From the NCBI GenBank assembly GCA_021234155.1, contig JAJEKV010000002.1, forward strand, positions 23,760,942 through 23,824,941: a stretch of DNA of 64,000 nucleotides. Reading direction: 5' to 3'. The notes under the pieces were generated by a model. That model ran no database searches. It saw nothing but the letters and a program-made list of their open reading frames with translations, and had not been told where the DNA came from. Shown piece after piece: positions 43,166-53,538 of the stretch; the first letter of the stretch is position 1, and the number at the start of each line of letters is the position of its first letter. The position numbers and the translations under genes are program-made. This DNA is from Isoetes taiwanensis (taxonomy: Eukaryota > Streptophyta > Lycopodiopsida > Isoetales > Isoetaceae).

Positions 43166-43704
43166 TCCCTCATAATGAAACGTCCATTTAGAACTAGTTC
43201 CACTAGTAAATGTTTAGGGTCCTGGAAGTGTCCATGACTCATTAAGCAATGAATTTCATCAGTTCCTATTCTCTGATTTCCAGCTCCATCTGTTATATTT
43301 GCTAAGCTAATCATTTTCATTTTCATTCACACGGTATTCTCTTGATTACAAACATTGATCAATGCAAGGCAAATAGCACTAGGATGCAGAATATAAATCT
43401 GGCACCTATGCAAATGTAGAGACACATCTGCCATACCTTCACTATTAATAGTTTTTCTTCGCCATTGCTAGCCATATCATTACATAGCTAAGCTCCAAGT
43501 CTCCACCTAGCATTAGGCAATTATATAGACAAACAAAACATATTGTTGAAAAGCTATCTATATTCTAAATGTTCATATGAGTTCCCTTTGGTGGGTTGCA
43601 ATGATGATCTCCCACCTGTAAATATGCAAAAAGGACTTTAATATTCAAAGCTATGGAAAAGTATCACAAAGGCTTTGCTAATGCTTGCAAAACTATTACC
43701 AGCT

Positions 43705-45000
43705 TCAAAAATTGAGGACAAGATACTCAGATATGGACCTCCTTAATTCTTCTCCTAAAACAACAAGTTCTGCCTCTTCAAAAGGACCCTCCACTGTTGC
43801 TAGTGCTATATTCAAATCTCCAATTATGTTTCGAGCATATCTTGCCAGCCTTTGAGCCTCAAGTTCTTCTAGTTCTGCATTTACATCCGCTTCACCTATA
43901 TCAATGAGAACATTATGTAATACACAACATGCATGCGCAACAATATTGGCATATATTGGCTTCATTTTCATCTTCTTGTCCAAAATCTTAAACTTTGCTT
44001 TTAACAAACCAAAGGATTGTTCAATGAAAACACGAGCCTTTCCTAGCTCTTTATTGAATTCCCGTTCAACAACTGTATGCACCCGTCCTATCCTATCTAA
44101 ATAGGAGACGAGAAGCCACGGGCTGCATGTATAGCCCTTATCAGCCAACAAAATGGGTTTTACTTGCACACCAAAATTGATGGTAACTACTGGTTCTTGC
44201 ATAATTTCACGATTTTGAATCCTCTGACGAATGCCTGAGTTCTTCCAAACCCTTGAATCATGAACACTTCCAGGATATCCAATGTTAACATCAAGGAATT
44301 TGCGGTTACTATCACAAACAGCCTGTAGAATTATGCTAAACCTCTGTTTTCGATCATAGTAATCTGCCCCAGTTGGACCTGTAGGTTGCAAGATTTCCAA
44401 ATGTGTACAGTCAAGAATCCCGCAGACATTAGGAACCTTAGAAATAAGGGCAAATCCATTGATAATGTGTTGCATATCCTCGCCAACTGGAAACTTTATT
44501 GCATCATTGAAGTTAGAGCAGACTACACAAATCTTATGGGCAGTACTAACACCTATTCCAAACTTCTCCGAAAGTACTAAAAAATCAACACCTCTGAAAA
44601 GCTTATAGAATGTACATCCAACTCTGATGTGCACTGGAACAGCATTACGAAAGTTAGTGTCACATCTCTGAATATCGTGTTCCAGCCTTGCACAGAACCA
44701 AAAAAATGTTTCTTTCTTCATCCGAAAGTTTTCTTTCCACCTTGCATCATCATAATAGCCCATCATGAACTTGTCAAACCAAGAGAAGCTCCTTGGTTTG
44801 ACCCACCACCTGTCTTGCAATGACAACTCTTGTTCTACAAGTAAATTTACATCTTGAACATGTTCAACTAAGTGTAGATCTTCATCTTCAATATCTTCCA
44901 TCCTAACATTTAAACCCTCCTCTGAAAAAATTTGTTGGCCTCTAAAAATCATAGGCAAAGTTTGACCCGCTAACATCAAAACTGTTTCTTCTAAACTCAT
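43705..45000 (-). CDS. PIF/Harbinger transposase (HARBI1-like nuclease), intact ORF
   Basis: 431 residues from an ATG at 45000 to a stop at 43705, without interruption. The DDE core is readable: GILDCTHLEI (Asp197), YPGSVHDSRVW, LLADKGYTCSPW (Asp287) and FIEQSFGLLKAKFKIL (Glu327), then the HACCVLHNVLID ending typical of these proteins. The N-terminal part (about 85-160) has the helix-turn-helix-like segment seen before the core (FRMKKETFFWFCARL, LSEKFGIGVSTAHKI). It cuts and pastes DNA at TTA/TWA sites, working with the Myb-like partner encoded upstream on the same strand. It appears potentially functional. Confidence 0.93.
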   Translation of the reverse strand: MSLEETVLMLAGQTLPMIFRGQQIFSEEGLNVRMEDIEDEDLHLVEHVQDVNLLVEQELSLQDRWWVKPRSFSWFDKFMMGYYDDARWKENFRMKKETFFWFCARLEHDIQRCDTNFRNAVPVHIRVGCTFYKLFRGVDFLVLSEKFGIGVSTAHKICVVCSNFNDAIKFPVGEDMQHIINGFALISKVPNVCGILDCTHLEILQPTGPTGADYYDRKQRFSIILQAVCDSNRKFLDVNIGYPGSVHDSRVWKNSGIRQRIQNREIMQEPVVTINFGVQVKPILLADKGYTCSPWLLVSYLDRIGRVHTVVEREFNKELGKARVFIEQSFGLLKAKFKILDKKMKMKPIYANIVAHACCVLHNVLIDIGEADVNAELEELEAQRLARYARNIIGDLNIALATVEGPFEEAELVVLGEELRRSISEYLVLNF

Positions 45001-45125
45001 TTTCTAACTCTTGAAGAGTTCACTAGTCGCTTTCTAATTTATTTATTACTATCTAGATAACCTTCAAATCCTACTGAGAACCTGCAAAAAAGACCCACAA
45101 CTTAGAACTCAAAAGTAATAGAATT

Positions 45126-45330
45126 TCAAAACAAAAACTTAAAAAACATTATTTCACCAGTACATGAGAACCGGCGTGCAATTTTACGCCATGCATTTGC
45201 GATGGTTTTGAAATTTTTATTGAAATCCCTTTGTTGTTGTAGCTTTTCCTGCTCGATTTTCAATAAGGCTTCAGTTTGTTTCCTTCTCTCTTCCTTTGTA
45301 TTTTTTATGGGGGGTGAAAGCATGTTAGGG
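45126..45330 (-). other. Probable C-terminal exon of the Myb/SANT-like protein
   Basis: KEERRKQTEALLKIEQEKLQ and QQRDFNKNFKTIANAWRKIA form a basic coiled-coil that often closes trihelix-type Harbinger partner proteins. It lies 220 bases after the end of the 45550-46200 frame and could be joined to it by splicing. Confidence 0.45.
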
Positions 45331-45549
45331 TGTCCCTTAAAAAGTATTATTTAGTGACTAAAAAAGTACCTAAAAAGGTACCCAGAACTGGGTACTGGGT
45401 ACTTGTGTAATATGTCAATAAAAGGTACATTTTAGAACTTTTATATATATTTTGGACTTAGATAGCATTATATTTATCTTAACTTTAAAAATTAACACGT
45501 CCTTGACTTTTATTTTGGACTTTTGTACTAGTTTTAATGAAAAGAAAAA

Positions 45550-46200
45550 TTAGAAAGTACCCAGTTCTGAAGTACCTAGTGTATGTACTTTTGCAGGTTC
45601 CAAAAATGGTACACCGTAACATGCTTTTACCCTGGCATCTACCAAGTTCCTATTTGCCTCTAGTATGGTGGCAGCCATGCTATTTCCAGTAGTTTTTCTC
45701 CTTTTTCCCGATGAACCTATCTCACCTTTACCTTGTGGATGGTGAGCAACAATATGATCCAATTGCAATGTGACTGCCTTGCTTGTATCAACTATGTTAG
45801 GTGGATTGACATTGGGCCTTGATGATTGAAATGAATCCATCGCATCAAATATGCTACAATGGAAATTTGGCAACTTCCTTTGCTTTTTTTCCTCACTCGA
45901 AAGAGAGAAAAAATCTGGATTTCCTGTTTGTTTCTGAAAATCCTTCACACTCTTGTATTCTCCAATCAAGTTCTCCCATTTCGTCCTACAACCCTCTCCA
46001 TCTCTATCCTTGTAGCCATGCTTTTGCATTTCCTCGGCTATCTTCATCCATTTCACATTTGCATTCTCCATCTTCTCCCTTGTATTTTTCTGCTCATAAA
46101 TCAGCCACTCTTTCTTTTTAAAATCCACAAGCAAGAGTGCCTCATCAAGATTCCAATTTCTTGATCGTTTTCTCTTTGCACTCGTGGATGGACCAGCCAC
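45550..46200 (-). CDS. Myb/SANT-like (trihelix) partner protein of the Harbinger transposase
   Basis: 216 residues from an ATG at 46200. Residues about 10-85 form a trihelix-type domain: RNWNLDEALLLVDFKKKEWL, then KWMKIAEEMQKHGYKDRDGE and CRTKWENLIGEYKSVKDF. The remainder is polar with a GKRRKTTGNS basic patch and an ILEANRNLVDAR helix. In PIF/Harbinger elements such a protein binds the subterminal DNA and brings the transposase into the nucleus. An upstream open frame (46101-46406) may add an N-terminal exon. Its strand and position relative to the transposase are as expected. Confidence 0.8.
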   Translation of the reverse strand: MAGPSTSAKRKRSRNWNLDEALLLVDFKKKEWLIYEQKNTREKMENANVKWMKIAEEMQKHGYKDRDGEGCRTKWENLIGEYKSVKDFQKQTGNPDFFSLSSEEKKQRKLPNFHCSIFDAMDSFQSSRPNVNPPNIVDTSKAVTLQLDHIVAHHPQGKGEIGSSGKRRKTTGNSMAATILEANRNLVDARVKACYGVPFLEPAKVHTLGTSELGTF

Positions 46201-46419
46201 ATCATTCTCAAGTTCAAATTCTTGCTCTTCACCAATGGCTTGCTGTTGGTTATAAAATTCTCTATCAATACTACAACTAGAAGATCTATATATACATCAA
46301 GTAATAAAATAATGAAATACCGTTGTCTCATGTACATCAATTTGCTCTTGCTCTTCATGGATGTCAAATTGCTCTTGCTTGGAGGAATCCGATTCAATTT
46401 CCACAATCTACAAAATAGA

Positions 46420-47100
46420 GAGATGTTTTAAAACAATGTGATATGTTTTGTCCATCCAAGTAAGATTGTTCTTATGTAAGATTGTTCTTGGACTCTATGA
46501 ATTTAAGTAATTTTGGCCGTCAATGTCTACTAGAAGACTACTCCAGTTGGTATTACATTTGTTTGCAATTGAAAGCATGTAGCAATACGATCACCACATA
46601 CAAGGGCAAGGAAATCCACAATGAGAATTGAACATCAAGAATTACACATCAAGATTGAATAAATGGAATTGGAAGGGAATCTTTTTGTTGGCAATAGTTG
46701 ATAGACCTGTATGCAAAACGTGGCAGCATTTGCTAAGGCATGTGAAGTTTTTAACAAATTGCAAGTTTGATAGATCAAGCAGCTGCCTAAAGACCCCTAC
46801 AAAGAATTCTGCTACTTATAGAAAGAATTCGAAATCATTCAAGGGGCAACTAGTTCAGGGGGGCAGAATCTAACTATGCCAATGCAATCGTCATTGAGAT
46901 TTACTCTCTATTCTTGGAATATAAGCATCAATTGATACTATCAGATATGAGATTGGATAGGAATATTTCAGACGACAAAGGCCTTACCGTTGCTTGTTTT
47001 GAATTTAATGCATTGCGATTTCTAAGCCTGCCCGAGCAGCCTAATCCTCGACCCCGATCATTACGGCGTTTTCCCATTTTTTTCTCAAGCATAACCTAAC
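46420..47100. other. Harbinger interior without a supported gene
   Basis: Short frames at 46628-46873 and 46914-47099 have no motif. It probably contains the upstream region of the Myb-like gene. Confidence 0.4.
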
Positions 47101-47109
47101 AGATACGTT

Positions 47110-47397
47110 CCCTTTTCTCACTATTCCATTAGGTTAATGCTTAACTGCGATAAAAAAAAGTTAAATGGACCTATCATAGGTTACTTAACTTCTCCTTTAT
47201 CTTAATTCTGAAAAAAAAAGTCCGGTTAATATTTTAACATAACCGTCTTCAATGAGAAAGCCGATTTTGTTAAGTTAGTCACCATTAAAAATTAACCAAT
47301 ATTTACTTAACCAGAGATAACCTAAGGGTCGGTGTGAAAACAATTTTTAGTTAATTAGCCTATTTAACCTAACTTAACGGCGAGTGGGAAGTGACCC
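47110..47397. repeat. Right subterminal region and TIR of the Harbinger element
   Basis: Rich in TTAACTTA / GGTTAA words, ending TTAACCTAACTTAACGGCG and AGTGGGAAGTGACCC. The left end (41038-41130) has the same words. Such motif-rich subterminal regions are typical binding sites of the Myb-like partner; the assignment is inference. Confidence 0.6.
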
Positions 47398-47469
47398 TTA
47401 TCTGGATTAAATAATATGGGTCTCCAGAAACGTAGTTGTAAGATGAAAGGCTCAGTAAAAGGCTAGGAA

Positions 47470-48197
47470 GTGGCTGTGTTGCTTGACAATGGGGCAACGC
47501 ATGACTTTATTTCGCAAAACTTGGTGTACAAGCTAGGATTACCTATTTATGATTTACAAACTCAAATCACAGTTGTGCAAGGTTTGAAGAGTCCCAAGAA
47601 TCAGTGTGACAGATATTGTGATAGCTCCTATCCAAATAGAGCAGTACTCAAAGATAGAGTCTTGATTCTAGCTCCTTTAAGATCAATGGATGTGATACTA
47701 GGAATTGGATAGCGAGAACAGTTTGATGCCTGACCTAATTATCGTGAAAAGACTGTGACGATAATTGTTGAAGGTCAACCTTTGAAGTTGCACTCAGATT
47801 TTGCATCTCAAGTTGAATCTCTACTGTCATATTCAGAAGCTAAGAAGTTAATACAAAGTGAAACAGAGTCATACTTCATTTGCTTGAGAAACTCAAATCC
47901 TCAGCTGCAGGTGCCTTTGGAATTGTATAATTTTGTCACACAACTCAATGATCTCTTTAAGGATGAGGAAACTCTAGATCTACCTCCTCATCACCCAGAA
48001 GATTTTACAATACAATTGCAAAAAAATGCAAAGCCTCCAAGCAGGGTGCCTTATCGAATCAACCATTTTGAAAAACTAAAGCTTGAAAAGCAGAGAACAG
48101 AGATGTTAGACGGACAGTTAATACAATCTAGTTGTTCATCTTTTGGCACACCAGTTATTCTGATTAAAAGAAAGATAAGGGATATAGAATGTGTGTA
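47470..48197 (+). pseudogene. Protease and RT start of the second gypsy family
   Basis: The first frame has VLLDNGATHDFISQNL, the retroviral-type aspartic protease site; the usual D-S/T-G is D-N-G here. A TAG at 47710 ends that frame. After a further shift, 47755-48198 has the RT start: KPPSRVPYRINHFEKLKLEK and GTPVILIKRK. A TAG follows at 48196. Confidence 0.7.
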
Positions 48198-49220
48198 GAC
48201 TACTGAGCCCTCGACAAGCTGACTGTAAAGGATAAGTTCCTAGTACCCAAAGCCGATGATTTATTTGATGAGTTACGAGGTGCTTGCATTTTTAGTAAGA
48301 TTGATTTGAAATAAGGATATCATCAGATTCAAATAAAGAATGAGGACATTAGTAAGATAGCATCCAGAACAACTTTTGGTCATTATGAATTTCCTGTAAT
48401 GCCATTCGGATTGACCAATGCTCTGGTGACATTTTGCCATCTCATGGGGAGAGTTTTGGCACCAATTATTTTATTCTTTAACGATATTCTTATATATAGC
48501 AGATCTATAGAAGAGCATGAACAACACCTTCAACAAGTTTTTGATCTTCTCACACAGAACAAGTTGTTTGTTAATGAATCCAAGAATAGATTCTTTATGC
48601 AAGAATTTGGATATTTGGGTCATATTATATCCAAAGAGGACATAAGGATGGATTTTGAGAAAATTAGAGTTATTCTTGATTGGCCTCGACCTGAAAACAT
48701 CAAGGATTTATGTTCTTATGTACAATTATGTAGCTACTATCAAAGATTTGTGAAGGATTTTGCAAAAGTAACTTTTCCTTTAAGCAGGTTTTTAAAGAAG
48801 GACACCCCTTTTGTTTGGAATATGGAAGCTAAGGAAGCTTTTCAAATTTTGAAGAAGAAAATGGCAACTGAACCAGTATTAGTATTGCTAATGGAACAAA
48901 CCTTTTAAGTATGTTCTAACACAAGTGGAAATGCTATTGGTGTAGTACTTATGCAAGACGGGCATCCGTTAGCTTATGTTAGTCTCATGCTCAAACCATT
49001 GGAGCAAAAGTATAGTTTATGAAAAATAATTGATTGTCTTGATTCATGCACTAAAGAAATGGAGACATTATCTCATGGGATATATACAAATGCAAGATAT
49101 TATCAATGCGCATCAGTTAAAGCTCATTGACACAATAAAGGATTTTGAAGGGTTACAACTTAAGTATAAACCTGGGAAGGAGAATCAGGTTGCTGATGCA
49201 CTAAGCCGAGTAAATATCTA
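48198..49220 (+). pseudogene. RT and RNase H of the second gypsy family, RT active site lost
   Basis: CVDY..LDKLTVKD, FSKIDLK-stop-GYHQI and MPFGLTNALVTFCHLMGRVL are standard gypsy RT blocks. The YVDD box is damaged: the sequence reads FFNDILIYSRS, one residue short and with the first catalytic Asp missing. RNase H remnants (GNAIGVVLMQDGHPLAYVS, KYKPGKENQVADALSRV) follow with several stops. Confidence 0.75.
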
Positions 49221-49369
49221 GGCCATATAAATTGTTGATTTAGAGCCAATGAGAGGGGAATATGGCAACGACCCCTCCTTTGCTGTTCCGTATGCACAGA
49301 TAGAAAAGGATGGTAGGGATTCTTTAGCAGAGTATATAATTCATAATCGCACGTGTTACACAAGCTTAC

Positions 49370-50657
49370 AGAATAGAATAGAACAAAAGTGATACAAGAA
49401 TATCATGAACCTCCATACTCCAGGCATAGAGGCACTCAAGCTACTTTGGCAACTGTTAAAGACGTTTTTATTGGTTAAAGCTTGAAAAGGATGTTAAAAG
49501 GTATGTAGAAGCATGTCTGTTTGTCAACAAATGAAAGCTTCAACCAGTAAGTCTGCTGGATTGATACAACCTTTGCTGATTCCTGCCATGGAAGCATATT
49601 ACCATGGATTTTATCCAAGGATTACCAAAGATCACTCACAAGAATGACCAGATTTGGACAGTGGTAGACAGGTTTGTCTAAACAGGTTCATTTTTTTCCA
49701 TGTAAGTCAAACATGACCGCACCACATGCAAGCAAGATTTTCTTGAAGGAGATATTTAGGATTCATGGAATATCAGATGCAATCATAATGGATAGAGATC
49801 CCTTATTTTACAATAGATTTTGGTCAGGACTCATGAAAAATCTAGGCATGACTTTAAAGTTTTTCACAGCCTATCATCCTTAAACGGATGGTCAAATTGA
49901 GGTTGTGAATCGTGTTATTGAAGATATGCTCAGAGCCTATGTTGCAGAAAGGCAAAGTCAATGGGAAAAGTACCTTTATCTTTTGGAGTTTGCCCACAAT
50001 AACACCGTCCATTCAGTTACTCAGAGAACTCCTTTTGAAGTGGTATGCAGATATTCTTTGGAATTCTCGATTGTAAAGCTTGGAGAAGAAGTACCTGCTT
50101 CAGACGGAGCAACTGTAGACTTTGCGAATATCTTACAAGAAGTAAAATCTCGAAGCCAAAAGAGCCAAGAATTAATGGTTTCTAGACTTGCAAAGAAGCG
50201 AAGGAAAGTTGACTGCAAAAAAGGTCAATGGGTTTGGATTCATTTTCCTAAGAAACGCTTACGGAAAAGGGGTAATAGGTACATAAAACTGGCACCTAGG
50301 TATTATGGTCCATTTCAAGTTGACGACAAAGTTGGTGAGTGCTTATCGTTTGCATTTGTATGGAAAATGGACTAATCTGCATCCAGTTTTTAATATGGAA
50401 ATACTAAAACCCTATAGGGAAGTGGAATTTCTCGTGAGATTTTACAGAAAATGGAACATTCAGAACCTCCCAACATCAAGGGTAATGAAGAAATGCTTGA
50501 ACCAGAGAAAATATTCACGCATCAAGATAAGGAGACTAGGACTTCCTCCTATCAAAGGTATCTTGTGAAATTCAAATTCCATCCACCCTCTGATGCAGTA
50601 TGGTATTCTAAAGTCCAACTTAAGGAATACAATGCACTTGTGGACAAATATGAATAA
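49370..50657 (+). pseudogene. Integrase and chromodomain of the second gypsy family
   Basis: Zinc-binding region remnants at 49400-49540 (broken), then the core: PCKSNMTAPHASKIFLKEIF, IMDRDPLFYNRFW, YHP-stop-TDGQIEVVNRVI (Glu of D-D-E kept). The frame 49905-50375 is readable to APRYYGPFQVDDKVG. A frameshift leads to 50451-50657, which ends in a chromodomain (RYLVKFKFHPPSDAVWYSKV). Stops and shifts make it non-functional. Confidence 0.75.
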
Positions 50658-52918
50658 ACTTTGCAAGATTAACAAGCAAAGTTAGGAGACATTAGAATCT
50701 TTGTACTTGAAATACTTTAATATTACAATTGCAATTGCTTTACAAAGAAAATATCTAAAGATTGATATATATTGGTGATCTAAATTCTTTATTCATGATT
50801 ATAAAGATATCCTCTGACTGACTTGAGGCCATCTCTACTAGCATAGAGATGAAAGACCCCTAAAGGAACTAAGGCCTCTAACTGAATTGAAATGAAAGTC
50901 TCTAAGAAAAAGGAGGCTAAAGACCTCAAAATGAACTGAGGCTATTCTTAAGAAAATGGGAATAATCATCCTTAAAGGAATTAGGGTGCACAATTCTTCC
51001 TCGAGATTGACGCAGACGTTCAATCCCAGGAAAGAATTGATATGGCTATAAGCCAGCTTGGGGGAGTGGCTCAAGCTCGGAAAGGAAATATCTAGACTGC
51101 CCTATAAGGGAATCTTTATTAATACTAAAGGGATTTTGTGTGCAAGTGATCAACTTCCATTATAGATCGTTGATGCAGATGAATGGTCAAGATTGAGAAT
51201 ATCTAGGTAGTTTTTGTTTGACGCGGGTCCAGATTCCTTTAGGCAGTTTGGGTCTGTTCATTCTTCCTCTGGTTGCACTATCCAGCTCGCACCATAAGCT
51301 TACCAATCCTGGGCCTATGCATAATCCCTTTTTGCTATTCACTGATCCCGTGGTTGCACTGCCCAGATCGCACCATAAGCTTGCCAATCCTGGGCAAAAT
51401 ACATATATATTATGAGACCTCCAAACCGATTTTTCTGAGGGTCTTTTGAGTCAGGGAAGGAAATTGTGGACGGCTTTATCCTCAAATTTAGCCCAACAAT
51501 GAAGAATGGTAGGTAAAGCAGATCGTTCTGGATTGTAAGATTTCGATTATGTCTTTAGGCTTGCCTGAATTTTGATAGGCATTTTGCTCCTAAACTATAG
51601 GCTTCCATATTTATCCTTCCAGGAAGAGGTTCTCAAGGAGCCCTCTGTTCACTGACATTTTATTTTTGTGTGTTTCCCTTCCGTCCTTCTCCTGTTTTAT
51701 TCGAAATCTACATCTAGGAACTATGAACTGATAATCATGTTGCAGGGAGCCACATTTCTCCGTAGGCATTTTGTTGATCTCATATGCTATAGAAATTGGC
51801 TGCGGGTGCCTTCAGAAAATTTTATTCCCAAGTTTGAGCTTCTTTTTTAGACGTAGCATGTAATTCTCGGTTATCTCTAACGAAAGTTCTCCTTTTCTTT
51901 AGAATGGGCGTGGAGCTTTTGACTTCAGCAAGAATTTTCAAATCCTCCTTGCCTTATTCATAGTATTTAAGATGTATTATTTTGCAATCTTGTTCTCTAT
52001 CTGTTTGGCTTTGGTGATACTGTGAAAGTTCTGGCAAAAAATAAAAGACATAGAGCAATTGCTGAGACATGCAAAAGAGTATGAACAAACTATTGAGTTT
52101 TTCTCACACATTCAGCAAGGTGTTTTGTGAGCATAGTTTTGGAGAATCAAAGCTGGCATGTAGAAATGGTTCAAAGCTAGCATGTGTTGATTCCATGTTT
52201 TAGTTGGATAAGTTCATGCAAAAAATCGTAATGCCAAATGTTTGAGATGTAAGACAAACTTTGCTTTCTGTAGTTCTTTGTTGTGCTTTAAGGAGATAGT
52301 GTATCCTCATGATGTTAGTATTCCAAAACAACAGAAGCTTAGAAATGAACTATGATACCACACTGAAGTTATAGCAGAATCTATGAGTTGCTAAGTTATT
52401 AGTGGGTGGTTGGAAGGTCATGCAAAATAGAGTTTTTGTTGTAGCTTCTTTCATGCTGGCAAAGAATCAAGAACGATGACAGACAAGCCAGTCTTTATTC
52501 TTGGCTTAGAAATGTCAAAAATTTCATGCACTAGATATCATGCTTAAATTCCCCTATGTATATTTCATGTGTTTCTATCAGCCTCTTTGAAGTATTACTA
52601 TTTCTTTGTCCTATCACGAACGGGCCATCCATAGACACAACCGTTTCCTTTGTTGTATTCTTGGAACTGCTTCAGCGGGTTAGCATCAAAAACCCTTTCG
52701 ATCTTCCTTCTCCTTGTCTATACCATCTCGTTGCTTTCTCATTTTACTTCACAACTAGGAAATATGGGTTTTGGGAAGATCATTTTCCTCCTCCTTGTAT
52801 CAAATAAATGCTTTGGGCCGAAACAATCTGTAGTCGGAAAGTTTGCTTTGAGCTCTATTGATACTATTTTGGGACCTCAGTGAAAGATTCTATAGAGGTC
52901 AAGTTTCTGTTAAATCAA
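50658..52918. other. 3' end of the gypsy relic and AT-rich intergenic DNA
   Basis: The LTR-like block at 51067-51110 is the only part assignable to the element. A duplicated phrase at about 51240-51400 is listed separately. I support no gene between 51420 and 52918; short frames at 51668 and 52556-52883 lack motifs. Confidence 0.45.
51225..51400. repeat. Tandem duplication, unit about 90 bp
   Basis: Two units share GGTTGCACT.(T/G)CCCAG.TCGCACC, ATAAGCTT.CCAATCCTGGGC and a preceding TTTTGC / CATTC.. stretch. The open frames on both strands arise from it. Confidence 0.6.
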
Positions 52919-53461
52919 TGTTGCAGGCCATATGATTCCAACTTAAATTTTATCTATGATATACTATAGAGCCTAGTGCTTTTAAGCAATCATAACCATT
53001 GAACCATTATAATAAGGGCACTATTCATTTGGGAATTAATCGATTACTGTAGCATTGTAAATATATCATAAACCTCGAGAACACAAGTGCATCGAAGCTC
53101 CTCCTTCTGAATCAACTGCCTGCAACCAAGCATAACCACATCATTCATCCTTCTTATCTTTATTCACAGAGATCCGGCTGCATAGACGAGCCGATCTCAA
53201 ACAGTTCCGGGCCGAATGGTCGATATAGAATTCAAACATCATTTGCCACCAATTCATTCGACCCCTTTTAAAATACTTATTTAGGCACATCTCTAAAATA
53301 AGGTCTTCATCGAACCTATAGGCATGCAACCTTAAATAGCCTAGATAATTTGTATCAATAGGCTTAATACACAATATCAGCTCTATTTGCACATAAGGCA
53401 AATAAGAATTTATGTCAACCCCTGTAACCTATCTTCACCATATAACATGAGAATAACAACA
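52919..53461 (-). repeat. 3' LTR of a minus-strand copia element
   Basis: Read on the minus strand it starts TGTTGTTATTCTCATG at 53461, directly after the purine tract AAGGGGGAA, and ends GCCTGCAACA at 52919. The TGTTG/CAACA ends are inverted repeats, as in the neighbouring copia LTR (TGTT/AACA). Length 543 bp. No 5' partner is in the window, so the inner edge is firm and the outer edge is inferred. Confidence 0.65.
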
Positions 53462-53470
53462 TTCCCCCTT
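53462..53470 (-). promoter_or_regulatory. Polypurine tract of the minus-strand copia element
   Basis: AAGGGGGAA on the minus strand, identical to the core of the tract before 60806 in the other copia element. Confidence 0.65.
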
Positions 53471-53538
53471 CATGTTATATCTGTATGCTATATCATCCTT
53501 CTGAGTTCTAAAAACCTTCGTTCAGCTAGGACTTTTGT

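Larger units (their letters stand above)
41038..47397 (-). mobile_element. PIF/Harbinger DNA transposon with TIRs and TTA target duplication
   Basis: The left end GAGTCACTTCCCACTCGCC (41038) and the reverse strand of the right end GGGTCACTTCCCACTCGCC (47397) form inverted repeats. Looser similarity (GTTAGGTTAA) continues further in. TTA flanks both ends (41035-41037 and 47398-47400), the three-base target duplication usual for this superfamily. It encodes a DDE transposase (43705-45000) and a Myb/SANT-like protein (45550-46200), both on the minus strand, the two-gene design of autonomous Harbinger elements. It also contains a PPR gene fragment. It inserted into an older gypsy element. Confidence 0.92.
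40016..51115 (+). mobile_element. Decayed chromovirus (second gypsy family), interrupted by a PIF/Harbinger transposon
   Basis: Gag remnants (40016-41028) and pol remnants (47398-50657) flank a 6.36-kb DNA transposon. Removing it joins gag to protease in the expected order. The 3' end has a block at 51067-51110 that matches the LTR at 16226-16863. The 5' LTR is missing. Many stops and frameshifts show age greater than that of the chromovirus at 18605-30308. Only the end of pol, with its chromodomain, still reads well. Confidence 0.75.

Noticed and set aside
45819-46164. Plus-strand frames of 100 codons
   Set aside because: Antisense shadows of the Myb/SANT-like gene.
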